From Chrysochromulina tobinii (lineage: Eukaryota; Haptophyta; Prymnesiales; Chrysochromulinaceae), in the NCBI GenBank assembly GCA_001275005.1, contig JWZX01002347.1, positions 1-24,848 of the forward strand: a stretch of DNA of 24,848 nt, read 5' to 3'. Numbering within the stretch: the stretch's first letter is position 1; each line of letters opens with the position of its first letter. Of this stretch, positions 7,427-15,263 are shown in pieces. The position numbers and the translations under genes were made by a program. The notes below the pieces were generated by a model. It was not told where the DNA came from and made no database searches. It was given only the letters and a program-made list of their open reading frames with translations.

Positions 7427-9456
7427 ATGGTGGGCTCGGCGGCGGCGACGCCGACGCGCGCTGCGTCGCCCGACGTGTTGAGGAAGAAGGGCGTGGCCGA
7501 GGAGCGGCGCAAATCGATCAAGGGCCAACAGGGCCTGTCGCCGCGGGCGGAGGCTGCCTTCCAAGCAAAGGCCGCCAAAGCTTACATGGGACATCTCAGG
7601 GCTGTGGAGAGCGCTGCGGCCAAGCACTTTGCGGCGCGCGGCCCACCGACAGAGATCGGCACGAACGCGGAAGATTTGGCCTGGCTTGAGAATAATAAGA
7701 CTGCACCTGGCGTTGTCGTCCTGCCGTGCGGCCTTCAATATAAAGTTATCAAGAGCGCCAAGAGCGGCGCCAAGTCTCCAAAGGTCGACACACCGTGCGA
7801 CGTGCACTACCGCGGAAAGCTGCTTGGGAGCGGCGCCGAGTTCTACTGCAGCTATGCGAAGACGGCCGAGCCCGAGCGCCACGTCGCGAACCGCATCATC
7901 CAGGGGTGGACGGTCGCTCTGCAGTTGATGGGGGTCGGGGACAAGTGGATGCTCTTTGTACCCTCTGAACTCGGCTATGGCGACGCGGGCTCGACCAATG
8001 GGTGGAAGAACATCCCACCCCACGCTGCCCTCATCTTTGAGCTTGAGCTCTGTGCCGTTCGAAGTGAAGCGGCGCCGCCCAAAGTGCACCGGCCTCCGGG
8101 CATGAGCACTGAGGAGCTCATCGAGCTCGCAGCCACTGTGGTGCCGACCAAGCCGCTGGGCTCACCAGCGCCAACGCTGATGCCGACGGGTGCAGAGGAG
8201 AACGCCTCGATCAACGGCACCGAGGACCCTCCCGTCACCATGGGTGGCCTATTTGATCGCTCGGCGACCCCTAAAGTGGCTCAGAGACGTCCCCTCAGTG
8301 CCTGGCGTGGGGCCGACGGGCGGGGGAGGGAGCTGTGCGGCTGGAGGCGGTGCGGGTAGTGTCGAGGCGCTGCGGGCGCTGCTTGCGGACGCGGAGCAGT
8401 CGGCGGCCGAGAACACGGCACGCGCCGACGCACTGGCCGCCGAGAACGAGCAACTTCGCGCCACTCTCGGCAAGGCCGTCGAGCGCGCGCTCCAATGGCA
8501 AGCTCAGGCCCAGGCCGTGCAGGCACAGCTCGAGGGGTTCGAGGCAGAGGCCATGGCGCTCCAGACCCAGCTTGAAGCCCTCGAATCGTCTCGAGCCGGC
8601 TCGAGCCGGCGGAGCGTCGAGGTCGAGCCGCCGGGAGCGCTCCCAACCTCGCCAGAGCTCCGCCGCGGCCTCGAGCCGATCCCATCGGCCCTCGAGACGG
8701 CCCTCGAGACGGCGCTCGAGACGGCGCTCGATGCGCCCTCGAGGGTCGTCGTTCTCGTTGGCGTCACTGGCGGTGGCAAGAGCAGCGTGGGGTGCGTCTT
8801 GGCCGCGAGCTCGAGCGCGATCCTCAGGCTTCAGCTCGGCCACGCTTCTCCCAGCACACGCCGACTACACCTCCATACCGCACGCAGACCCGCACGCCGT
8901 GAGGGCGACCACTCGGGTGATCGACACGGTCGGCTTCCATGACACGACGGCGCCGGCGGCCGTGGCGATGCGCCGCTTCAGCGCCTTTGAGCAGCTGCTA
9001 CCGGCCGAGGGCGGCGTGGACCTCTTCCTCTTCGTCCTACCGTATGGCCGTTTCTCATCGGCTGCAGAGGCCGCCCTCGACGCATTCGTCGCGTGCTGCG
9101 GCGAGGCTGCCCTCGAGCACACCGTGCTTGTGTTCACGCGCTGCCGACTCTCGTACGACGAGCTCAAGGCCGAGCTGATGCGCAGCGCGCCGCCCTCGTT
9201 GCGCCGCATCATCCCTCGGCTTGCCTTTCCGTCCGTGCTGGGCGTCGACGTCCTAGCCCAGCCCATCGCTAGTCGCGACATGCTCAGGACAGGCGTCGAC
9301 GAGGCGATCGCCGGGCTCGAGGGCCAGCGGTACAGCCGACCAGCCCTCGCGGATGCAATCGAAGAGTACGGTGGCGGGCAGGACGAGAAGGAGCGCGCCG
9401 CGTTTGCCGCCGCCGTGTCGGACTGGCGCAAGGGCGGCGAAGATGCGAGTCAATGA
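7427..9456 (+). CDS. FKBP-type PPIase / coiled coil / AIG1-like GTPase fusion (three tentative exons)
   Basis: The proposed exons 7427..8243, 8299..8791 and 8835..9456 join in frame to 643 residues. Residues about 100-210 are an FKBP domain: VHYRG (126-130), F139, RIIQGW with W161, LGYGDAG with Y184, IPPHAALIFELEL. The residue after F139, normally the active-site Asp of FDSS, is Tyr here (FYCS), so isomerase activity is doubtful. Residues about 290-420 are a coiled coil (ALAAENEQLRATL) ending in an ALET repeat. An AIG1/GIMAP-like GTPase follows: G1 GVTGGGKSS at 427-435 and G3 DTVGFHD at 467-473; the G4 site is TRCR rather than TxxD. No in-frame ATG precedes the coiled coil, which argues against two genes. 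The splice junctions are inferred; two sequence frameshifts are the alternative. AIG1-type GTPases include plant Toc34/Toc159, but membrane helices are not seen here. Confidence 0.68.
8689..8733 (+). repeat. 12-base in-frame tandem repeat (ALET units)
   Basis: About three and a half copies of a 12-base unit (gccctcgagacg and variants) encode ALETALETALETALDA just before the AIG1 P-loop. This probably extends the linker between the coiled coil and the GTPase domain. Confidence 0.75.
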
Positions 9457-9634
9457 TGGAGCGACCCACTCCCGGCTGCCCCCGGGTTTTCTTTTAAGGG
9501 TGCACAGCACACGGCTCTGAAGCTCTCTCTCGGGCGCTTGCGGGCACCTCGCCTCCCAAATTGCTCTCGTTGTCCAGTGGACCGCGTAGGGCTTGATGTT
9601 ATGAGTCCAGTAATTGTCCCGGACAGTTTAGTCA

Positions 9635-11236
9635 ATGTCGTCAGCAATTATGCTGGATATGTTCGAGGCCTCGACCAGCAGTGCGCCGGAAAGGGCATCA
9701 GGGACAAGAAAGGGCACGTGCCAACCCTGGACCGCCGCGCAGGCCGCGAGCGACGACGTCTCGAAAAAGATGCTCATCCAGTACCTGCAGGAGCATGCCG
9801 AAGCCACCTTTGTCACCGAGAACAAGCTCAATGGCGTCATCACCGCCGTCGTCACGCGCGTGACCAAGGAGCAGCTGGTCGAGATGTACGAGAAGCATAT
9901 CAGCAGCGTAGTTGACGCATCCGCGTCGAGCGATGCCGCGGAAGCGGCGAGCGAACCGACGAACGCCTTCACGTTTGCGCCGTCGGCAGAGGCATCCAGC
10001 GACAACAATGATGGTAGCGCCTTTGCCTTCAATACCGCGGCGGGCCAGAGCGAAGCCACGCGCGCACTGCCGCCGGCTGCCTCCACGGCCAGCGCCGATC
10101 AAGGCGCAAGTGCGTCTGCAGCGCGTTTGGTGGCGCCTCCATCCTCCGTGGCGCCTCCGTCCTCGCCCGAGGCACGCGTGCCGATGCCCGGTCGGGAGGC
10201 CGTCGAGGCCTTCCTTCGGCGGCTCAACCCGGTCGCGTATGGAAGTCCGGGCGAGCGGCCGACGCCGGCACAGAGCTCTGCGCTCGACGACGCGGCCAAT
10301 GGGCTGGGTGCGATGATCAGCAGTGCGGCAGGCCCTGATGGTCTTCTCGCGCAGGACGCTTGCCCTCTCTATTGGCCGGACGAGGATCCGCGGAACGTGT
10401 GGGCTCTCGCGGGGCGGCTCGCCGCACGCACGCGCACCGTGCAGCTCCCCCTGCTCAGTCTGAGTGCGACGCTGCAGCAGCGATGGAGGGAGGATGACAT
10501 CGGGGACGACGAGTGCGAGATTGAATCCCACTCGACAGCCGCGGCGTGCTGGGACGGTGCGGTGGTGCTTGCGGATCTGCTTTGCCTTCCGCCGCCCGTG
10601 CTGCTCGCTCACTCGGCTTCCATGGCACGCTCCGTCGCGTCGTACGCGGGGTGGCGCTGGGCCGACAAGTCTGTCCTCGAGCTGGGCTGCGGCATCGGTG
10701 CTCTTCCGGCGCTCGTCACGGCGTTTCTGGGAGCGAGGCGCGTCTTATGCACTGACGGCCATGCGTCAGTCCTACGGATGACGAGGGCCAACATTGCACA
10801 GTGGGTCTCTGAGCATCCGCGAGTGACGCCGCCCGTCGCGCTCCGTCTTCTCTGGGGCGATGGCGAGTATGTTCGAGGGCAGCTGCGGGCGGCTGGCTTG
10901 CCCGAGGCTCCGTTCGACGTGATCCTGGCGGCCGACTGCCTGTACGTCCTCGAGAATCCGGGCGCGTGGGGTAAGTTCCTCTCGACGGTCGTGGCGCTCT
11001 CGACGCCCGAGACGCTCGTGTTCGTCACGTACACCGATCGCGGCCACAATGCACTCTGGGAACGGTTTGTCTCCCAGCGCGTCCGACGCTACTTTGATGT
11101 GGTCGCCGTAGGCTCGCACCTACTGCATCCCGCTGCGCAGCCAGGCGCCCCTGGGCGGCTCGAGCACCACCATCCGGCCTGCCAGGTCTTCTGCTGGGCG
11201 CTCAAAGCCGCCGCGTCTCCTACAGAGAGCGAGTAA
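9635..11236 (+). CDS. METTL21-like family-16 (lysine) methyltransferase
   Basis: 533 residues from an ATG at 9635. The C-terminal 300 residues carry the Rossmann methyltransferase core: motif I VLELGCGIGALPAL with L348-E-L-G-C-G-I-G, an acidic post-I residue in VLCTDGH, and the family-16 signature DVILAADCLYV with D434 and Y437 (the D-x-x-Y motif of METTL21/METTL22-type protein lysine methyltransferases). The family N-methylates lysine on chaperones, elongation factors and similar proteins using SAM; the target here is unknown. The N-terminal half is unusual: a helical segment (about 45-95) and a low-complexity Ala/Ser/Pro linker (about 95-190) with AFTF and AFAF motifs. Family members are often 200-350 residues, so the N-terminal extension is an addition. 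It starts 178 bases after the FKBP-AIG1 stop, on the same strand. Confidence 0.86.
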   Translation: MSSAIMLDMFEASTSSAPERASGTRKGTCQPWTAAQAASDDVSKKMLIQYLQEHAEATFVTENKLNGVITAVVTRVTKEQLVEMYEKHISSVVDASASSDAAEAASEPTNAFTFAPSAEASSDNNDGSAFAFNTAAGQSEATRALPPAASTASADQGASASAARLVAPPSSVAPPSSPEARVPMPGREAVEAFLRRLNPVAYGSPGERPTPAQSSALDDAANGLGAMISSAAGPDGLLAQDACPLYWPDEDPRNVWALAGRLAARTRTVQLPLLSLSATLQQRWREDDIGDDECEIESHSTAAACWDGAVVLADLLCLPPPVLLAHSASMARSVASYAGWRWADKSVLELGCGIGALPALVTAFLGARRVLCTDGHASVLRMTRANIAQWVSEHPRVTPPVALRLLWGDGEYVRGQLRAAGLPEAPFDVILAADCLYVLENPGAWGKFLSTVVALSTPETLVFVTYTDRGHNALWERFVSQRVRRYFDVVAVGSHLLHPAAQPGAPGRLEHHHPACQVFCWALKAAASPTESE

Positions 11237-11401
11237 TTTAGAGCTCTGGTAGACTGACTCACAGCACCACCCTGGGACCATCGACACGACCACGAGTGGC
11301 AGCCCGCAGTCGTTGGACGTCCCATCACTCAACATGCCGCGGCGTGCTACAAGTACCGTAGCTACGACGATGCGACTACTGTATAAACGCGATAAACCTA
11401 C

Positions 11402-11421
11402 TTTAAACCCGCGTGTTTAAA
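11402..11421. other. Small perfect inverted repeat
   Basis: TTTAAAC at 11402-11408 and GTTTAAA at 11415-11421 form a 7-base stem with a ccgcgt loop, within an A/T-rich patch about 170 bases after the methyltransferase stop. It could be part of a 3'-end structure. There is no further support. Confidence 0.4.
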
Positions 11422-11715
11422 ATGTTAACCCGCCTCGCTTCTCGCGCCTCGACTCGCGGGACCGTACCACGACACTCGGCGTGTCCACTGAGACGTAATG
11501 GGCCGGGCCGGTCACCGGAACACGTCACTGAGACCACGCGCCGTTTCAGGAACCGAGCGGCATAGCGAGGCCGAGACCGGCCGCGGTTGGATCGTCGGTA
11601 GTGGGGTTTTCGGTGCGTCCCCACGAGGCACGATGTGTGCGTTGTACTCGGTCGTTCGGTTGTCGGCGGGGGGTCGGAGGGCGTTATTGGGACGTCCCCC
11701 GGCGATGTGTGGTCT

Positions 11716-11784
11716 CTCTGTTTTCATGCTGGTCCCCGGATGTTGCTTGTTTCGCTCCCTGTGGGAAGGTCGCAGGCGTGTGGC
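11716..11784. repeat. Diverged direct repeat, copy A
   Basis: It shares ctctgttttcatg, tccccg-atg and an exact 18-base block (ccctgtgggaaggtcgca at 11757-11774) with copy B at 12929-12988, in the same order and orientation with small gaps. The pair brackets the RRM-like/zinc-finger gene. Confidence 0.8.
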
Positions 11785-11960
11785 GCGCGCGGGGGGGGTG
11801 ATCTGTGAAAAGTGCAGCGAAAAATCACATTCATACCCTGCATACCCTGCTTGCTCCGTGGAGCCTCTTGAGATCTGGTTGACGCACGTCCAGCGAGCGT
11901 TCCGGGAGAAGGCGGTGTCCCACTTTCGTCCCGATTGTCAGCCTAGGGGCACAGGGGTGG

Positions 11961-11984
11961 GGTGAGCTGCTGCGTGGCGCGGCC
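11961..11984. repeat. Exact 24-base repeat, copy A (just past a stop codon)
   Basis: The 24 bases beginning ggtgagctgc and ending ggcgcggcc are identical to 12434-12457. This copy begins 2 bases beyond the stop codon of the minus-strand RRM-like gene; the other copy lies inside that gene's RRM-like coding sequence. Confidence 0.85.
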
Positions 11985-11986
11985 GC

Positions 11987-12766
11987 TCATGGAGCCGTCG
12001 CAGAGGCCGCCGCTCGCTTGGACTCGCGCGCCGCCTCGCACTCGAGCTTGCGCACGAGGGCGGGACAGCTCGGCGTGCCGTCGAGGCGGCGTGCGAAGTG
12101 ACCCTCGGTCTTGCAGAAGCGGCAGGCCACAGCCAACGTCGTGCGCGCGGCAGAGCTGACCACCGAGCCGACCCCCGAGCTGACCACCGAGCTCGCATCC
12201 TCGCTCACCGACTCACACGGGATGGCGTGAGTTGCCGCCGGGAGGTTTGCTCCAGAGGCGACGCGCGGGTCCACTGCGAAATGCGGAGCCGCACTTGGCA
12301 AGGGTGGAAACGTGGTAATAGCACGCTCGCGCAGTGCTTTCTCCATGTGCGCTTCCTCATAGAGCCCGTCCATGCTCGGCTCCGGTGGCTTTGAGCAGGT
12401 GTGCGTCGGCTTGACGAGCGCAGCGCGGAGGATGGTGAGCTGCTGCGTGGCGCGGCCATCGAGGGCGTGGACGAGACGCTCAGCGCGCTCGCGCGTGTCC
12501 ATCACGACCAGGCACGAGTCGTGAAGCGGCGTCGCGACCATCCGACGGAGCTTGGAATCCCACTCCATGATGGGCTTGCCCTCGCGGATACGGCGAAGCC
12601 CGCCGATGCGCGCGCTCTTGACTAAAGACTCCACCTCGACATGGAGGGCTGCCCACTGGTGCGAGAAAATGTTGCTGACGCGGACCGATGTGAGATCGGC
12701 GTCGGCACGGTGCGTAAGGGCGCCCCCATGGCCCGCGCGAAGCGGGCGCGATCGACTTGATGACAT
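11987..12766 (-). CDS. RRM-like domain plus C-terminal CCHC-type zinc-finger protein
   Basis: 259 residues from an ATG at 12766. Residues about 25-120 resemble a degenerate RRM: an RVSNIF strand (RNP2-like), a helical stretch, HDSCLVVMD (RNP1 position), helix RERAERLVHALDGR, and a last strand LTILRAALVKP. After a Ser/Val-rich linker the C-terminus has C215-x2-C218-x4-H223-x10-C234, in the order CRFCKTEGH...DGTPSCPAL; this is like a retroviral-type or nanos-like zinc knuckle but with wider spacing before the last Cys (C243 is an alternative ligand). RNA binding is the likely job, inferred from these two modules only. The gene diverges from the F-box-like gene. An additional 5' or 3' exon cannot be excluded. 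Confidence 0.52.
   Translation of the reverse strand: MSSSRSRPLRAGHGGALTHRADADLTSVRVSNIFSHQWAALHVEVESLVKSARIGGLRRIREGKPIMEWDSKLRRMVATPLHDSCLVVMDTRERAERLVHALDGRATQQLTILRAALVKPTHTCSKPPEPSMDGLYEEAHMEKALRERAITTFPPLPSAAPHFAVDPRVASGANLPAATHAIPCESVSEDASSVVSSGVGSVVSSAARTTLAVACRFCKTEGHFARRLDGTPSCPALVRKLECEAARESKRAAASATAP
12434..12457. repeat. Exact 24-base repeat, copy B (inside RRM-like coding sequence)
   Basis: Identical to 11961-11984. On the minus strand it encodes GRATQQLT, at the end of the helix and start of the last strand of the RRM-like domain. Confidence 0.85.
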
Positions 12767-12928
12767 GGTACGCGGTTCGCGTCCGACCGCGTGCGTCGGG
12801 AGTCCGAGCGGGGGTAAGAAAGTCGAGCCAGGCGGAAAGCGAGCAGAAACCGATCACCACTTCCACAGGCAGAGGAGAAATCGACTCGAAGGGCACCGCA
12901 CGGACCGGCGTACCAAGATCACCGGGCC

Positions 12929-12988
12929 CTCTGTTTTCATGTTCCCCGAATGCGTCGCTACCCTGTGGGAAGGTCGCATCGTGGCGCG
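12929..12988. repeat. Diverged direct repeat, copy B
   Basis: Partner of 11716-11784. The exact 18-base block is at 12961-12978, and the 13-base ctctgttttcatg is at 12929-12941. It lies about 155-215 bases upstream of the F-box-like ATG. Confidence 0.8.
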
Positions 12989-13050
12989 ACTTGACTTGAC
13001 TTGGCGCGAGCGCGAAGTCCGCCCGCGTTTGTGCGTGAGCTTGCTCGTTC

Positions 13051-13087
13051 GCTCGCTCGCTCGCTCGCTCGCTCGCTCGCTCGCTCG
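13051..13087. repeat. (GCTC)n tetranucleotide microsatellite
   Basis: About nine uninterrupted gctc units, preceded by a degenerate extension (ttgctcgttc). It is 56 bases upstream of the F-box-like ATG and would lie in its promoter or 5' UTR. Confidence 0.92.
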
Positions 13088-13142
13088 TCGCGAACGCCAC
13101 TTCGCCTGCGTACCGGGTACAAGCTCAGTGTGGCCTCCTGGG

Positions 13143-14718
13143 ATGACGAGCGTGGCTTCAATTGAGTCGAGTCTTGCCTCCATGCACGTCGGCAGTCCAC
13201 CACCGCCGAGCCCTTATGCATCCTCGCCCGCCATTGATGTTCAGGCCATGCTCCTCGCAGATGAAACCATTGTTGAGGGCATCCTGCTATGCATCGGCGG
13301 GCGCATCCCAAGGTTTGAACTGGAAAATCCTGCACGTGACAACCCTCGCAGCGGTCAACGACACAATCATCTCGACGCTCGCTCGTGCCAAACTGGTCTG
13401 CAAAGTGTGGCGTGCCGCAGCAGCCAGGCCAATTGTTGCTGCAGCCCTCGACAAAGCTCTGGGACCGTTGAAACTGGTGACAGAGTTCTATGAAAATCGA
13501 AGGTCGGCGCAATGCGAGGGGCGGAAGTTCAAGAGCCGTCCTACTTTCTGCTCTCCGGGATCCGAAGTCAACAGAAGTGCGATGGAGTGGTTAGTAGCTG
13601 GGTTCGAGAATGGACTCCACTCATGTCTATCTGACGATGAAGGGATCGACTCCATCGCGCCCTGCGCTGCACTGATAGGCGAGTTGGTCGCCAATAGTCT
13701 ACGTGGCCCGTTTGTGATCGCCGCGCCAGAATATCGCTGGAGAGCGTGGCGCGACTCGCTCCGCACGTTCGTTCCCCAATCTCCAATATTCGAGATTCGT
13801 CACCTACACGACTTTGAGGAGCAGATGTTTGAGTACACGTCCGACGACGACGAGGAGGAGAGGTGTACTCGTCAATTCGCTGGCATCCTGCTCGTGCCAA
13901 TCAATCCTGGCTCGGAGGTCGCCATCCACCCACCGCAGGCTGCTTCGCTAGCTGATTCGGATCGTCTCCATGGCCTCGTGCTGTCGCACCGACGACGCAT
14001 CTCTGTAGACGGCTGGCTCCGGAGCTTCTCACAAGCCATCCGATCCCAGGGCATCAAGTTGATGGTCTTTGACGAGCGCCACTACCAGCCGCCCGGCCTG
14101 AGCATGGGCGAGCTTGAGCTCAGCTCGCCTGCAAGTTTGGGCTCGGTTTGTACCTATGTGCGCATCAACCACCTGCCGTTGCCAAGCGATCTCCCACAGC
14201 TCGCCCTGTTCATCGAAGACTGTCTTCAAAATGCGTTCTGTCATCAAGAGTTGAACTTTAAGCTAGCCCACTCGATCGGTGCGGTGCTGGACAATGTCGA
14301 TTGCTGGCCGCAAGCTGCCTGGCTTCGCCGATGGGCGGTGGAGGCCTTTGTGGTGCCCACACTCCAATCGGCCATCTCGAGGGTTGCCGTACGACGCCGT
14401 GTCCTCCGTGCAGGCGAGCCATGCGACGTGCAGGTAGAGCCGGCGGCTCACGTCGTCGTCGAGTTGGGAGCCGTCTGCGAAGCTGACGGCGTGAGGCATT
14501 GGCTCGTCGGCTGCCGCGTGAGAGTCAAGGGGTTGCTCTCGAAGCCCGAATACAACGGCAAGGTCGGCCACGTGCACGCCTACAATGCGGCGGTCGGGCG
14601 GTTCGAGGTGTGCCTGGACCGGCATACCGATCGTAGCGGGATCCAGGTGAGCTCCAAGTGGCTGCGCCTAAGGGAAGGCAACCTCACTACCAGCATTTCT
14701 ACTGATGAAGATCAGTGA
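13143..14718 (+). CDS. F-box-like protein with SNF2-like and SH3-like segments (tentative two exons)
   Basis: The start at 13143 (MTSVASIESS) and the main frame, open from 13162, are in different frames. Joining 13143..13290 to 13352..14718 with a GC-AG intron (CTAT|GCATCGG ... CCTCGCAG|CGGTC) gives 504 residues and an F-box-like helix set: LADETIVEGILL-SVNDTIISTLARAKLVCKVWR. The middle region (PFVIAAPEYRWRAWRDSLRTF, then IKLMVFDERHY) resembles motifs Ia and II of a SNF2 helicase but lacks a P-loop and a true DEAH box, so it is degenerate at best. Residues about 435-490 (GCRVRVKGLLSKPEYNGKVGHV...RFEVCLD) look like the small SH3-like fold often seen in algal proteins. A role as a ubiquitin-ligase adaptor is possible. 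A frameshift instead of the intron is the alternative. Confidence 0.48.
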
Positions 14719-15263
14719 CGGCCATGGACTACCCGCATGGACGCACAGCAGCAAGCTGAACGTCGCGGGCATCATTCCGTGAGCCGCGAGGCGCGCCCTC
14801 GCCGAGTCCCATGGGCCTCGTCTCTGAGGCCGCTTCAGGAGGCGATCGACATGGGCGAGAGGACGCGCGACGCCGCCCGCGCGAAGCGTGCGGCAGTTGC
14901 GAGCCTTCGGCCGCAGGTGGGCGCGGGGATGGCGCACGAGCCGAGGGTACAGGGTTCGCTGCTGCTATAGCAGCGGCCCGATCGGTTATAGCCTCTCCCC
15001 CCACCATCTGCCGATGAAAGGTTTGTGTATCGGCCACACATCCGTCCGTGTGAGTGTGGCCCGGGAGTTTGCGCGTCTGGCTTCGGGAGTTGCTTCCGGG
15101 AGAGTGTGAATTTTCGCGTTGTGTTGAACACTCGCTCTCAAGGTCGTTGCGGGCCGCTAAGCCAACGAGCAAGGCCACCGCACAGAGTCGCCGCGACGCA
15201 GCCGCTCGCCGCGGTAGCCGCATAGCGTAGAACCACCGCGGTCCTCACCCCTATCGCGCAGCC
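14719..15263. other. Spacer between F-box-like and MORN-kinase genes
   Basis: 545 bases between two plus-strand genes. A 77-codon plus-strand ORF (14737-14970) with a basic, helical composition is the only candidate gene; I recognise nothing in it and do not call it. A tctgctatagcagc inverted element occurs near 14960-14972. The last 200 bases are the likely promoter/5' UTR of the MORN-kinase gene. Confidence 0.5.

Larger units (their letters stand above)
11237..11986. other. Gene-free stretch between methyltransferase and RRM-like gene
   Basis: The two genes converge here. Contents: a perfect inverted repeat TTTAAAC...GTTTAAA (11402-11421, 6-base loop), a TATAAA at about 11383, a tandem cataccctg (near 11833-11850), copy A of a diverged repeat (11716-11784) and copy A of an exact 24-base repeat (11961-11984). 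The short ORFs here resemble nothing I know. No RNA gene is recognised. Confidence 0.55.
12767..13142. promoter_or_regulatory. Divergent intergenic region with diverged repeat and microsatellite
   Basis: 376 bases lie between the ATG of the RRM-like gene (-) and the ATG of the F-box-like gene (+), so it should hold both promoters. It contains copy B of the diverged repeat (12929-12988), a short cttga tandem at about 12988-13002, and the gctc microsatellite (13051-13087). No TATA box is obvious. Confidence 0.45.

Noticed and set aside
7361-8089. 242-codon minus-strand ORF
   Set aside because: Antisense to the FKBP domain, which has the recognisable family motifs on the plus strand.
12480-13100. 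206-codon minus-strand ORF with SERASERASERA
   Set aside because: The repeat peptide is a translation of the (GCTC)n microsatellite, and the rest overlaps the RRM-like gene in another frame.
12552-13493. 313-codon plus-strand ORF taken as a complete gene
   Set aside because: Its first 197 codons are antisense to the RRM-like gene or run through the microsatellite. Only the part from the ATG at 13143 to about 13290 is supported, as exon 1 of the F-box-like gene.
14737-14970. 77-codon plus-strand ORF as a small gene
   Set aside because: No family resemblance, start context support or neighbours suggesting a role; opposing ORFs of similar length overlap it.
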